Assembly (NCBI GenBank): GCA_949987705.1
Contig: OX465281.1
Coordinates: 6,984,001 to 7,048,000, forward strand
DNA length: 64,000 bases
Direction of reading: 5' to 3'
Origin: Thereva unica
Lineage: Eukaryota > Arthropoda > Insecta > Diptera > Therevidae
In this document: piece by piece, positions 11,251 through 23,260 of the stretch
Position numbering within the stretch: the stretch's first letter is position 1
Layout: every line of letters begins with the position of its first letter
Notes under the pieces: model-generated
Databases searched by the model: none
Told to the model about the DNA's origin: nothing
The model's input: the letters and a program-made list of their open reading frames with translations, nothing else
Program-made: the position numbers and the translations under genes

Positions 11251-11479
11251 TTTATGCAAGTGTATCCGAACCTGATCAGTTACTGAGTTTCCATGCAGAA
11301 TTTACCCTCGGTTAACTCAGAGTAAGCGCCCGTGTAAACGGGGGTGAGTAAAGTTTCGTTAAATCTAAGAAAACTCCACGAAACACGTAGGATTAAGCCG
11401 GGTTTTGCATAAGTGCGTTTACCGCACATAGAGTTCAAACGTAAAGTTCATCCCCCCAGATCCCATAGCTCTTCCTATT

Positions 11480-11600
11480 CTTATCTATTCTTTAAACCAA
11501 GCTTGCTACAAGACATTGTACCTTGAGCTTAACGACATAACAGATTAGTAGTACAAAGGGTGACTCTTAAGCTTGGTTTCATCATATCAAAACATGAAGC
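11480..11600 (+). repeat. R1/LOA-like LINE 3' coding repeat, copy 2
   Basis: Shares the core AAGCTTGCTACAAGACATTG and AGTAGTACAAAGGGTGACTC with the copies at 28,730 and 34,180. It is decayed, with no open frame. Confidence 0.5.
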
Positions 11601-11631
11601 AACGGAGACATGATGTAAAATTATTTATCTG

Positions 11632-11952
11632 TCAATCCAGAACCGTCATGGAAACAAGTATCGAGTTAACTTGCGAGAAAAACATTTTTGTAAACTCAAC
11701 GAATGCTCTACGACGGTTCATGGGAACACAGTAAATGTCCAGTAACCCTCCGCCTACGGCAAGGGATTCCCAAATGCGTTTGACCGTATGGGGATTAACC
11801 TCGCCGCTAATTGTATTGTATGTGAAACCAACTACTGAGTCAGTCAAACAAAGTACTCGGGCCAATTCTGAACTACGCTGAAATTGATTTCGCTGAAATT
11901 TTCTTACATCCATCGGTAGCATAAACTCTGCTGAAACGGAGAGTAATTTCAA
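11632..11952 (-). CDS. unrecognised 106-codon open frame
   Basis: The frame has a protein-like composition, including HTVKRIWESLAVGGGLLDIY and VPMNRRRAFVEFTKMFF, and starts MKLLSVSAEF. I do not recognise the family. It lies between the two inverted GCGGGAT clusters next to LINE remnants, so it may belong to a mobile element. No promoter or splice context was seen. Confidence 0.25.
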   Translation of the reverse strand: MKLLSVSAEFMLPMDVRKFQRNQFQRSSELARVLCLTDSVVGFTYNTISGEVNPHTVKRIWESLAVGGGLLDIYCVPMNRRRAFVEFTKMFFSQVNSILVSMTVLD

Positions 11953-12075
11953 AATTACAATTTATATGGTACTATGTAAGAAAATTCGAGTGGTCTGTTA
12001 TGCTCTTATTTCATATAATACTTCATAAATTCATGAACATAACTACTTAGAACAAAATCTATCAGTTTTTTGTAG

Positions 12076-12156
12076 TCCCGCAAATCCCGCAAATCGCGGA
12101 TTGTTGACCTCGATCCCGCAGGTTTGCGGGATTGAGATTTTGATGCGGGATTGGAT
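12076..12156 (-). repeat. GCGGGAT cluster, right (inverted)
   Basis: Mainly ATCCCGC/GCGGGAT units on both strands, with CCCGCAAATCCCGCAAATCG at the left side. Orientation is largely opposite to the cluster at 10,682-10,758, so the pair could be the ends of a 1.4-kb composite. Confidence 0.6.
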
Positions 12157-14170
12157 TCCCTAATTGCGACGCATCCTTCGTCAAAATGGATTGTGAACAT
12201 CTCTGCCGGTGTGTTTCATGGCAATCGTGTCAAATGCAACTAGAACAAAACGTAGAACACTACATAAATTCGTTTCAGTCATCGGACTAATGGCTGACCT
12301 ATTTCTTAACATTCTCCTGGCCGTAATATTTACACTGAAGATCAGCGAAAGAATGGACACAACATCCAGATCGTTAAACAAATCAATGCCAGGAGCTTTT
12401 TAACAGATTCGATTTCCTTCTTCAACCACCGAGACTCGTTCTGTAAAATCCAAACCCTACAATCAAATTATCTCAAGTACGACTCGAATACACGATCTAC
12501 TGCCTCTGCGGCGATCTTATACACGCAATATCAGATTGGCCCGATCGACACGTTTCCACTACCTACAGCTCCAATTTTCTTGCACGCTACAGACAAAGAA
12601 TTTGAACAACTCGACAGTGGAATAATCATTTGCAGTTAGTTTAGGGATGTTCGGTATATTGTCAGTGTTGGGTCGGGTCATACTTCCACACTGGGCTATA
12701 AAATGTTGCCAGGAACACTGTCAGATTGTAGACCTCGTCAAGGCCTCGGCAACATTGCACAGGTCTTCGGTAGTGGGCGGTATGTGGTCTGTATGTGTTA
12801 TGTGTTCGAATCGTACACCTCGACACGATATCCGTCCGAAGAAGATGACCTCTTCGGAACGAGTCTGCTGAAATAATGAATTTAGCCTGGTGAAGCGGTC
12901 TCTTTTATACCTGGAAAGCTCGTCAGAGTAGGAAGCTTTAAAGCTTCGAAATGAATCTTTCAAAGAGCCTTAACCTCTCTTCGGTCTGGTAGTTGAATAT
13001 TTATTTTTCTAAAACTTTTTTGGGAGAGGGAGTGTGGTAATGAATCACGGTTCGTTGCAACTTAAAAAATAATAAATCATAATAGATCGTTTCAACTCTA
13101 TGGATCTATAGATATCTTCGGACATACTCTGATATATCCTGTCAAGCTATCACCGGAATATTACTCTCCATCTAAGGACACAAATAACCTGCAGCGACTG
13201 TCCATCTTTTTAACTAACTTTAATTGAGAAGATTTTAAGTCACGAAATGTTTTTCGAGTTTTGAAACAAGGTTTGATTCTCTTGCAAAAGAACGACCATC
13301 CTTTTCGTACCAAAAAAAACGAAATAAATGCCAAAAAATTCTAAACAAAAAAGATGTTAAGAACGTGAAAATAGCTTGCAGTATTGCAGGATAAATTAAA
13401 ATATTCCCCACCCTCCTCCACTTTTTCAAGGACTCTCCACCAAATTATATTCCAATTTCAGGACTTGATTGTATCATTTTCAAGTTTTTTTGTGGACGTT
13501 TGCATCAACTGCCAGGATCCATGCTGACGATATACAATACAGCAGACACATTCAAGATTTTGCGGGCCTTGAATTAAGCTCGGGAAGTCCTTAATTACCC
13601 CTAATTTTTGGTTGAACAGCAACTCCATTAAAAATTAAAACTTTTATGGAGAGACTTTAATGCCTCGAGGGGGAGATTTTCTTGAATTTATCATTTGGGT
13701 GTTGTGCAACATTAAATTCAAGTATATTCTTCCTGGGAAAAGGATTTTTTCATTTTTATTTTGAAAGTACATTTTTTTTGGAATTTTCAGCTGCAAATAA
13801 AATTAAAAACTGAACGTGAAGCCGGTAGTCACACCACATTAAAAGTACTCCTATCAACTTCTGAAAACATCTCCTTTAACTTCATATTTACGGCGTAACA
13901 TAGTTTCGCCAATTGCAAAACAGATAAAACTTTATGCTGCTATTGATGCGCTCGTAACTTTCTTTTATACTCGTTGTTACAAAGAAGCTGCAACTACAGC
14001 TCAAGAACAAAAAGGAGTTTTGTTGCCATCTATTTCTTGTGTAAGAGTTTGATGGCTAAAAGTAGTCGTAATTCATTATTTTTTACTTCCATGCCTGAAG
14101 TCCTATCAGTTAATGAAAAACCAACTACAGATTAGATGGAAGAGAGATTCATGTAGTAAAACTTTTAATT
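12157..14170. other. unassigned, no gene seen
   Basis: No recognisable domain or inverted repeat. A short minus-strand frame (12,721-12,963) and surrounding sequence could be repeat-derived: 12,600-12,640 resembles 40,857-40,895 (GAACAACTCGAC, then TGGAA). The part beyond 13,000 is AT-rich and featureless. Confidence 0.4.
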
Positions 14171-14179
14171 TATAAATTA

Positions 14180-14490
14180 TTAGTGTTTTTTTTTTGTGGT
14201 AATAAAATTTTTATTACCTCAAATTCTCATTCACTTATTTATCACACAATGTCACAAACTATATTTCTTAACTTTTTTTTGTGTTATATGTGGACTTAAC
14301 TAATCTTTAATGGTTCGTTAAATAGACTAAGCAACATCACAGAAGTTTATATTATACTCTGCAAAAGTAGCCATTGGAAACTGTGAACGATTTAATATAT
14401 GTAATTATATAAATGCGCGAAGTGATAGCTTAGTTTTTATTACTGGGGTAATAAAAATCATCTTAAAATTTTATTACCGGTAATTATAAA
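14180..14490. repeat. GTAATAAAA palindromic element, second copy
   Basis: Both ends carry GGTAATAAAA-type inverted segments: GTGGTAATAAAATTTTTATT near the left and ATTTTATTACCGGTAATTAT near the right. The vocabulary is the same as at 197-389, so they probably belong to one family. No coding sequence. Confidence 0.55.
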
Positions 14491-15348
14491 ATTTAATGAT
14501 ACCACTTAAAAAGGAGTCTGTTCCTTTCGAAATGTCTAAGTTAAGCGAAATTACTGAAAGTGTTTAGCAAAACATGGCGTGATTGTTTATTCATCAATAC
14601 ATATTTACTTTCCAATACTCAAGTATCACTAATCGATATAAATATACTAGCTGACCGAAAGACCTATTCCTGTCCAAATTTCAATAAATTTTGTTATTAT
14701 CATTTTGTGCCAGGAACGTTGACTAATAGCAAACGCAAAATGTACTCGCCTTTGCCTGGATGGACGGTGTTAATGCGACCTAATGTATCGCTGGAAAATA
14801 CGTGTGGGTAACCTTGAACTCTTTTTCCTTGTTGCCGTAGTTGAAATTTATTTGACCAATGATTCCAATTATAACATTTTGGCATTTCGGAGTAGGTATA
14901 ACAGTTTTCGGGCGAAGTTATTGGCGTTTTCAATGTTGTAGACGGTGCGTGGCGTTTATCGTTCAATTATTGGCAAGGTTTGGCGAAAATAACCTACCAA
15001 AAGAATCATATGGAGCACCACCAAACCGGTTTTGATGGTCTCGTAGACCTAGCATAGTTCGGCTTAATGCACCCAAGGCACAATGTGCGAGGCACCACAA
15101 TTCAACTTAAAATAGACAATGGATTCATTCTGTTGTTACTATAATTTCATTTAACCTAGAATGCGATTTTTAGATTTTTCTTTTTCCGCTGAATAGGTAT
15201 CCATCTTGTTAACTCATCAGCTCTCACGTTCTGTGAGCCTGTAAAACCCAGAAGGGTGATGTTTATAGTTCTGTTAAGCATAAGTGTTCGACTAATTTTT
15301 ATGAGACCACGGAGTTGCGATCCGAGATGACGTTTGGATGTCAGTTAT
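14491..15348. other. unassigned, no gene seen
   Basis: No recognised coding sequence or repeat. Only short open frames. Confidence 0.45.
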
Positions 15349-15367
15349 CATCGCCAAATTCTCTCTT

Positions 15368-17173
15368 ACAGAATTTCTTCTTCTTCTTTAACGGCTCTAC
15401 AACCGGGATCCGGTCCTGGCCTCGCGCAACTGTTCTCTCCACCGGTCCCGATTCTGAGCCGATGTCATCCAGTTTGGCATCCCTAAACTCTGAGCGTCCT
15501 GGTCCACGCCATCCTTCCAGCGAAGGTTGGGCCTCCCTCGCTGTCGCACCCCATAGGTCTTACCGCAGAGAACTTTCCGAGCAGGCTCATCTTACTCATA
15601 CGAGCTAGATGCCCTGCCCACCGGAGCCTACCGAGCTTTATTTTCTTCACAACATCTATGTCGCGATAGCGCTCGTAGATCTCGTCATTGTAGAGTCTCC
15701 GGAATCGTCCTTCCTCACATACGGGGCCAACAATCCTCCCAAGTATTTTCCTCTCAAACACGCCCAAGAGGTTTGAGTGCTTTTTGCTAAGCACCCACGT
15801 TTCGGATGCATATGTGAGAACGGGTAAGACCATCGTCTTATATAGTAAAAGTTTAGACGTTATGGTTAGATATTTGGATTTGAAGAGCCTTGACAGACTA
15901 TAGTAGGCTTTGTTGGCTTTTAGCAGTCGTGCGCGTATTTCTGGTTCCATGCTATTGTCGGCTGCTACTATTGACCCAAGGTAGGTAAATGATTTTACGA
16001 CGTCAAACTCGTGTTCCGCTACCTTGATTGTAGGACCAATGTTAGGTGTTCTTCCAGACGAGGCCACCATGTACTTTGTTTTGCTTTCGTTAATGTGCAG
16101 TCCCAGATTTCCTGCCGCTTGCTCAATTTGAGTGAAAGCTTCTTGTACAGCTGTTGTTGTTCTTCCAATGATGTCAATGTCGTCTGCGTAAGCCAGTAAT
16201 TGGGTGGACTTGTGGAGGATTGTACCCCTAGATGTCACGCCCGAATCTCGGATCACTTTCTCCAACGCCAGGTTGAAAAGGAGGGAGGCCAGACCGTCCC
16301 CTTGTCGGAGTCCATTGTAGATGTTGATTGGTCTGGACAGTGTTCCGGATACCTTTACTTGGCTTGACACATTGATCATGGTCAACCTACTTAGTCTTGT
16401 CAGTTTGTTGGGGATGCCGAATTCTCTCATGGCTTTGTAGAGTTCTACCCTGGCTATGCTATCATAGGCGGCTTTAAAGTCTATGAAGAGGTGTTGAATG
16501 GAGTTTTGAAACTCTAGACATTTTTCCATAGCCTGCCTCAAGGTGAAAATCTGATCAGTCGTTGATTTGCCTGGGCTGAAGCCACACTGGTAATGGCCTA
16601 TGATGTTTCTGGCGTATGGGGCCATCCTGTTTTGTAGGATAGCGGAGAACGGTACTCAACAACGTTATACCGCGATAATTAGTGCACGCTGTGATATCTC
16701 CTTTTTTGTGTACCGGGCAGAGGATGCCTTTTCTCCAGTCTTCTGGCATCACTTCCTGTTCCCATACTTGCACAATTAATTCATGAATCGCTTGGTGTAA
16801 TGTAGGCCCTCCATATTTAACCAGCTCCGCTGCGATGCCGTCTGCACCCAAGGCCTTGTTGTTTTTGAGCCGGCTGATGGCTCTGGTAGCTTCTTCTATG
16901 CTTGGTAGCGGCAGCATAGCATTGTCATCAGATATTGGTGGAGCCTCCGAATCCTCAGTTAGCTTGCCATTTAGCAATTCATGGAAGTGCTCTTCCCATC
17001 GGTCCAAGATGCCTTTAGGATCGGTGATCAGATTCCCTTCTTTGTCCTTGCAGTATGCGCAACGTGGTGTGGATTGCGTCATACAGCGGACTCTTTGGTA
17101 GAACTCCCGCGCCTCGTGCGGCCGTCTTTCTCTGTACTGTTCTAGCTCACAGACGACGTTCTATTGCAGAACA
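15368..17173 (-). mobile_element. RTE-like LINE family A, copy 2 (1,806 bp, 5'-truncated)
   Basis: A 19-bp direct repeat CATCGCCAAATTCTCTCTT at 15,349-15,367 and 17,174-17,192 is the target duplication. The insert ends at its 3' side with (AAG)n after a TAG stop at 15,397-15,399. It encodes only the linker and RT of an RTE-like protein, so it is truncated at the 5' side, losing the endonuclease. The long, exact target repeat and good sequence preservation point to a fairly recent insertion. Confidence 0.93.
15397..17152 (-). pseudogene. RTE-like reverse transcriptase, frameshifted
   Basis: Three collinear frames make up one RT. The first (about 17,152-16,640) reads EQYRERRPHEAREFYQRVRC to LVKYGG and VHKKGDITACTNYRGITLL. 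The second (16,625-15,570) begins MAPYARNIIGHYQCGFSPGK and holds FIDFKAAYDSI (motif A), GLRQGDGLASLLFNLALE, AYADDIDIIG (catalytic) and the LPVLTYASETW thumb region. The third covers the C-terminus (GRPNLRWKDG to EQLREARTG) and ends at 15,397. The first break is a small deletion near 16,650 just after GITLLSTV; the second is a shift near 15,585. It cannot make an intact protein. Confidence 0.9.
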
Positions 17174-17329
17174 CATCGCCAAATTCTCTCTTGCTGACAC
17201 GCCTTCTGTTTGGAAAAGATTGGATCTGTTCGGGACCTGGAATTTTTGGCTATATTGCATGATTCACAGAAAACCCCGGCTCTTACTGCATTTGAACCAT
17301 TTGTGTAGAATGTAGATTATCGACTCCAT

Positions 17330-18080
17330 ATTTGCTAAAACGTCTTATTGGAATTTTGAAATGTAGTCTGTGTTGAGGATTGATTCTCTGTCAAACATTC
17401 CAAGTATGCTGCTATGTCCGTGTGGTTTTTCTTGCCAGTACACATTCCCTTTAAGTTTAACGGCACTACAATAGGCTAGGTACTTAGTGTGGAGGTCCAC
17501 TGGAAGAGCATGGTATTTTACGAGCTACTTGGCGTTGTGCGCAATGCCTTTGTGGTGCATATATATGGCACTATCTGGACCCTGCCTATATTGGTATTGT
17601 TGTTATCCTTGCTCAATTCTGGCCATCATACTATTGCTCCATATGAGAAAATGGGACGAACGATGGCTGAGTACTTCCATAGAAGAATTCGAGGCTAAAG
17701 TCTCATTTAGCATTTTTGGCATGAGTAGAGAGCTATATAGGCCATCTTGCCTCTTTCCTCAATATTGAGTCTATATTGATATTTAGGACCAATCGTAACA
17801 GCTAGGTACTTTACCGTCGAGGCTTGATATATCTGTAATCCAGTTCCTTGGACAGTTGAAAGCTGGTTACTTTATTCCTGTAGTGAACAGTTCTGTCTTT
17901 GCAGGGTTTGCACTTCCCTTGACCCATATGGTAACGCGGTTCAGAGCCCTTTCCATAATCTCGCCAATCTCGTTACTTGCCAGAAACTACAAGTAGCCGT
18001 CAGCCTATGCGAGCATTGTTTTATTAAAGTTCAGGCAGCTAAATAGGTAAGCCATATGGCACGAATGTTAAGCAGTAGTG
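17330..18080 (-). pseudogene. LOA/Jockey-superfamily LINE RT remnant
   Basis: Minus-strand frames read ADGYL at the YADD position, then EIMERALNRVTIWVKGSANP, then AKTELF, and in another frame YSAIVRPIFSYGAIVWWPEL. This order (motif C, then NPAKTELV, then VRPILSYGALVWW) is characteristic of LOA/R1-like LINEs. Several stops are present. It abuts the target duplication of RTE copy 2 at 17,192, so RTE may have inserted next to or within this older element. Confidence 0.65.
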
Positions 18081-20300
18081 CTGAAAAACTTATAACTTGA
18101 AACGAGGCCGGTGGTGATATCTCGATAACGAGTTTCACTTGAAGAACATTTTCCCATTTCTAGGAGCATTTGTTGTCCAAAAAAGCTTTTTCGTCTGCTT
18201 CGTGCATCCTCGTGTATTTTGTGACTTCAGAAACTCGAAAGAAGAGATACAGGACAGATATGTATAGATGGAAAATCTGAAAATCGTGAATTAAAGATGT
18301 AAAACTAAAAAAAAAGATGGTTAGAATGTAAAATAGAATGGAAAAGGGGAAATGGACTAGTATGAGAAATAATTAGTTTCGTATATCGTTTTCCACTAAT
18401 AATTCGACCGTTTATGACTATTTGAAACAACATCCAAGAAAAAACTAAGTGCGTGATTGGAAATCCACAAGGAACCGATCACCGTCCAGACAAAAACAAT
18501 AACCAATGCCCTTGACTCGTCACGTATCTTCCACACTACTTCCAGATGCCCGCTGTACTCTCCGAAGCAAGCTCCAACAATGTTTCATAACTCAATTAAT
18601 TCCTCATGATAATTTTCTCGTGTTTTTTCCTGCACTATCGACTTTAGAACAAGATTAATTGCCCCGGCCGCAGTAATTGCCTCATTCGTAGCAACGCGAT
18701 CGACAGTACCTGCTCCGCGATATCTGGACGGAACTGGTCAAAATGGACAGAAACTACCACAAGCCCGTGACTACCGAAGAAGTCTTGCTGTAGTTAGAGT
18801 CCCTTTTGAAAAGTGTGCTCCAACATGAGACGTTAATTGGCAGTCATCGGATCTATGGACTGAGGAGGATTTAGACGTTACTTACTACCCAAGACTTCGA
18901 GGCAACCCAGAGCCCCACATCGAGCATCGCTTCGTCGTCGGTTGGCCCCAGTGAAAGTGGGAAGCTTGATACGCATTTAACGCACTTATCCCAACCCAGG
19001 CCCAAGATCAATTCTTCAAATCTTCGTAACATGGCGTGACTCTTGGGTTTTCCCTCGATAATTACACATTTTCACAGTAATTTTCCTCGCTTTCCTGAGT
19101 GCTATTATTACGGGCTTCTTCCCTGCCCCCGGACTCCTGTGCGCGCGTGTGTGTGTGCTGAGTTCGTACGTTTCTTTTGAAGTTCGTCAAATCGGAGATA
19201 ACGCAAGATGAGCCCTGGTTTATCTGGCGATTGCCGCTGCTCCTTAGATTATTTTCAGAGCGATAGCTTTGTCCATGGGAGTGGGGGTAGGTGGTGGTAG
19301 TAGTCATGTTCAACCTCCTGGATGCTTCCTTCGTTTTTTTTATTTCTCATTACAAATATTTCACAAAGTCAATGAAGCGATAATTTTCTTGGTATATCGA
19401 TAACATTGGGTGCTCCTGCAGCCCTGTCAGGTTGATGGCTCTCGTGAACAAGGGCTCCTTCCTACCCCCGCCACCGCCGCCGCTAGGTTACTTCTGTTCG
19501 TTCCGACAAAGCGGAGGAAAGGCGAGGAGCACACGCACACACACATCCACACCGAAATAGAAGAGCTGGATCCTGTTTCTGGATGGGGATTCCCGATAAC
19601 AGACGTTTCCTCAACTCTATTTTCCCCGAGCGTTGTGTCTATTTTATGTTGTCGTCTTTTCTTTGCGTCGTTGTTGTTTTTTTTATCTATTTTTAAGGGC
19701 GCCGTCATCGTTTTAAAAATATTTCCAAAGATAAAAAAATTGAGTTTTTTGAAAGACTTTATGAAAAGGTTTTCGTTTACTCACGGACTGAAAGTGTTTT
19801 GTGTCTTCCTTTATAGAAAGTGTGGGGAAGTATTGATAAATTGCTTCAAACAGGATGGCGGTGTCTTACCTGGAAAATAAATTTAAAAAATATGAATTAG
19901 TTTTGTAATAAAATGGGGGTGTTTTATCGTGTAGAATTTTTAAGGGGATGATGGTGTTTAATTTTATTTGGAAGCAAAGGCGATCAGACACCAATGGTAT
20001 ACGGAATAAGATGTATCATATGGAACTATGCCTTTGCTTTAGCTATTTCGTAGTGGTGCAAATGCGAACAGAGCTTCAAACAGTGAAGTTCGGCAACAAC
20101 GTAAAAGAGATTATAGGCTTCTAGAGGGTGATCACTCAAAGACTTTTGCAAACACCTTTCAACTGTGCGAATTCAGTTGAAGCTGATCCAACTCCCTGGT
20201 ATTCTTAGTTCAATAAAATCTGCAGCTTTGTTTATTGATCAACTCGATCAATTCAACATGGAACTTATCCATTAGACTTATGATGATCAAAAATTTGTTC
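18081..20300. other. unique DNA with a short GT tract
   Basis: No recognised gene. A GT-rich microsatellite lies at about 19,141-19,160, and a CA-rich stretch lies near 19,530-19,550. A 156-codon plus-strand frame (19,410-19,880) has no recognisable domain and overlaps low-complexity DNA. Confidence 0.45.
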
Positions 20301-22480
20301 TGATCTTAGGCGAGGTATTGAAATGGAGTACGACATTTGATCGAAGCAGACGCTGCAGAATATCTTGAAGTAGAAGAGCTTGGACAAATAACAAGGAGTC
20401 TGGAAATGGAAACTGATCTGAACCTGATGTGGAACTCTATAAAAGAAAAAATTATAGAAACAAACAACTGTGTATTAGGCACAGAAAACCACGAAAGAAG
20501 GAGACATTGGTTTGGTTTGATAATCAATGCAAGAGCAGCATTGAAATAAAAAAACCATGCAAGACAGGTGTACCTAACAAGAATGACTAGAGGAAACCAT
20601 GAGAAATATGTAGCAGCACGAAGAGACACGAATAAGTTATTAAGGAAGAAAAAACGTGATTACTTCAGAATTAGAATAAGTGCGATCAAGCAAAGCTACA
20701 GTAATAAAGACACTAGAAGTTTCTACAAAGAAGTCAACATGATTAAGAAAGGATACAAACCCACCTGCACCATGGTAAGAAGAGAAGATGGTACTATAGC
20801 TAGTAGTATCGATGACATACTCGAGGTGTGGGAGAAATACTTTAGAGACTTCTTCAAAGAGAATATAAGCCTAACACAGGGAGCAGCGGAAAACCGTAAT
20901 ACAGATGACCCAGAAAACGATACGCCAGATCCTACAATGGAGGAAGTTGAAAATGCCATAGCGAAACTGAAAAATCACAAAGCTCCAGGTCCAGATGGCA
21001 TACCCACGGAAATCTTAAAAAATGGTGGGGAGAAGTTACGCCAGGCCTTACATAGTCTAATCATAAAACTATGGAGAAGCAGCAAGATGCCAGAAGAATG
21101 GCTTTTAGGCACAATAGTCCCAGTCCATAAAAAAGGTGAATTGATGAGCTGCAAAAACTACAGGCCAATATCTCTCCTGAACACAGCTTACAAAGTGTTT
21201 TCACATATTTTATTTAATAGACTGAAACCACATTTGGAAGATAAAGTAGGTGATTACCAAGCAAGATTTAGAACGAACAGATCGAGAACAGACCAGATTT
21301 TCACAATGAGACAAATACTTGAAAAATGCTGGGAAGAAAACATTGATATACATCTTCTTTTTATAGACTATAGAAATGCTTACGATCTGCTAAATAAAAG
21401 AGAATTGTGGAATAAGATGAATGAAATGGGATTCCCCAGAAAATTAATAGATCTCTGCAGGATGACGACCAAAAATTGTGAAACACAAGTGAGAATACGA
21501 GGTTGTAACTCAACCAATTTTCCTCAAAAATCGGGTCTGCGACAAGGAGATGCAATCTCACCAATACTTTTTAATATTGCTCTCGAAGCAATAATGAGAG
21601 AAACACAGCTTAATGGAGCAAATAGAATCTTCACAAGGAACATCCAGATACTAGCCTTCGCAGATGATATAGTCATAATTGGACGCAAAGCACAAGAGGT
21701 AAAGGAAACCTTTTTCAATATTGTAGAAAGCTCAGCAAAGTTCAATCTACGAGTAAATGACACAAAAACAAAATATATGATCGTATCAAAACAAGGACAT
21801 CGGCTAGGAAGAAGTATCAGCCTTGGCGATCATATTGTGGAAATTGTAGAAAACTTTATCTACTTAGGGACAATGCTTACTGCACAAAACCATGTAAAGG
21901 ACGACATCCATAGACGCATCGTAGCCGCAAATAAAACCTATTTCGCACTAGTCCCGGTCTTTAAAAACAAAGAAATTTCAAGACAATGCAAAATCAGACT
22001 ATACAAAACGTTAATCCACCCAGTTCTATGCTATGGGTCGGAGGCTTGGACATTGACCCAACAAACAGAAAACCAGCTTAAAATCTTCGAAAGGAAGATC
22101 TTAAGAAGAATATTTGGCGCTGTAAGGGTTAACCAAAACGAATGGCGCATTAGGACAAATGAGGAACTTCAACAAATGTATGACGAAATAAACATATCTA
22201 CATACATAAGACTGAACAGACTGCGATGGCTTGGACACGTTCTACGGGCTCAAGAAGAAAGAATGCTAGCCAGGATTTTTAATGGAAGACCATCTGGAAG
22301 AAGAAGAGTAGGACGACCAAGAAATAGGTGGATGGATGACGTGCTAGAAGATATACGAAAACTTCGTATATCAAACTGGAGAGAGCTAGCAAGACGTAGA
22401 GAAGACTGGAAGAGGAGACTTCAAGAGGCCCGAGTCCTGCAAGGACTGTAGCGCCATTTAAGAAGAAGAAGAAGAGCTTG
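20301..22480 (+). mobile_element. RTE-like LINE family B
   Basis: The coding region ends in TAG at 22,449-22,451, followed by GCGCCATTTAAG and an (AAG)n tail to about 22,477. That matches the tail type of family A (CCGTTAAAG then AAG repeats). The 5' side starts in the linker ahead of the RT, so the endonuclease is lost. No convincing target duplication was found by eye. Confidence 0.85.
20568..22451 (+). CDS. RTE-like reverse transcriptase, 627-codon open frame
   Basis: Non-LTR RT that would copy element RNA at a nicked target. In order: linker (to about residue 120), AIAKLKNHKAPGPDGIPTEI (about 130-149), VPVHKKG (184-190), FIDYRNAYD motif A (265-273), GLRQGDAISPILFNIALE (323-340), catalytic FADD (364-367), then LIHPVLCYGSEAWTL and a C-terminal RRRVGRPRNRWMDDV block. 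The frame is open for 627 codons, but the start is arbitrary. Upstream (20,337-20,567) the same protein continues in other frames because of a TGGTT duplication near 20,510 and one extra A in a run at about 20,549-20,555. The endonuclease is absent, so this copy is defective. Confidence 0.88.
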   Translation: MYLTRMTRGNHEKYVAARRDTNKLLRKKKRDYFRIRISAIKQSYSNKDTRSFYKEVNMIKKGYKPTCTMVRREDGTIASSIDDILEVWEKYFRDFFKENISLTQGAAENRNTDDPENDTPDPTMEEVENAIAKLKNHKAPGPDGIPTEILKNGGEKLRQALHSLIIKLWRSSKMPEEWLLGTIVPVHKKGELMSCKNYRPISLLNTAYKVFSHILFNRLKPHLEDKVGDYQARFRTNRSRTDQIFTMRQILEKCWEENIDIHLLFIDYRNAYDLLNKRELWNKMNEMGFPRKLIDLCRMTTKNCETQVRIRGCNSTNFPQKSGLRQGDAISPILFNIALEAIMRETQLNGANRIFTRNIQILAFADDIVIIGRKAQEVKETFFNIVESSAKFNLRVNDTKTKYMIVSKQGHRLGRSISLGDHIVEIVENFIYLGTMLTAQNHVKDDIHRRIVAANKTYFALVPVFKNKEISRQCKIRLYKTLIHPVLCYGSEAWTLTQQTENQLKIFERKILRRIFGAVRVNQNEWRIRTNEELQQMYDEINISTYIRLNRLRWLGHVLRAQEERMLARIFNGRPSGRRRVGRPRNRWMDDVLEDIRKLRISNWRELARRREDWKRRLQEARVLQGL

Positions 22481-23260
22481 GACTATTTGGATCTTGAATG
22501 ATCATTTTTAAACCCAGATAGATGCAGATGAATCCTAAAGGACCTCGACTTTCTGCTCTCTCTCTTTGCTCAGAAGATCGTTTTCTGATCTAGATCTTTC
22601 AACCTCGGTGATCAGGTTCGGAATCATGTTATCGCTGGCAAATATTTAAAAATTTCAGACTAGGTTGATGAACGAAGCCTTTAGTATGGTAGCTAGTTCG
22701 GCTAAGGCCCTGCATAAGAAAAATTGCGACCTAGAAGGTAAAGTCATGGATAAAAAGTGCCTTTCCAATGCTTGCCGTGCACAAAAGAAAGTTAGTGAGC
22801 ATAGGGAGATATAGACGAGAAAGGTGAAAGTAACTGAGCAGATTATTGATTCACAGTCTGCATCGAATGTTCAGCTTCAAGGGGTCTTATAAAACTCGAC
22901 GAGTGAGGCGTCTGCTATAAGTGCCGCACTGGCGGATGGCTAACAGGGGAAACGAGTTTTCCCTATTGACTAAGCGTCACCCGATCAAGCTGCGATTGAG
23001 CCACGATCGATCGACAGCACATGATATTTCGGCAATGATCGTATTCTAGAGAACTAAGTGTGGGGATCCTCTATGATACAGAGTACGGCAATGAAAATGA
23101 CCGATCGCGGGGAAGCAGATAGCGCACTGTCAGTTCATCACAGAATGGTAAATAAGGTGTCGATCGACCCTTAGACTTATGCTGAATGTGGAAAAGATGA
23201 TCGTGAGAAAAGTTCGACAAGTGATCTTTTAGGAGTTAGCTTCCTAATAGCTTTCGCTTC
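22481..23260. other. unassigned; contains a short shared repeat
   Basis: Positions 22,545-22,625 (AGATCGTT, then TCTAGATCTTTCAACCT, then AGGTTCGGAA) resemble the reverse complement of 10,110-10,200. This is probably another piece of the CR1-like LINE family. No gene was recognised in the remainder. Confidence 0.4.

Noticed and set aside
12780..12830. B-box-like GTGTTCGAATCGTAC as a SINE
   Set aside because: No A box at a suitable distance and no match to the SINE copies elsewhere in the window.
19410..19880. 156-codon open frame as a gene
   Set aside because: Runs through CA-rich and poly-T low-complexity DNA, with no recognisable domain.
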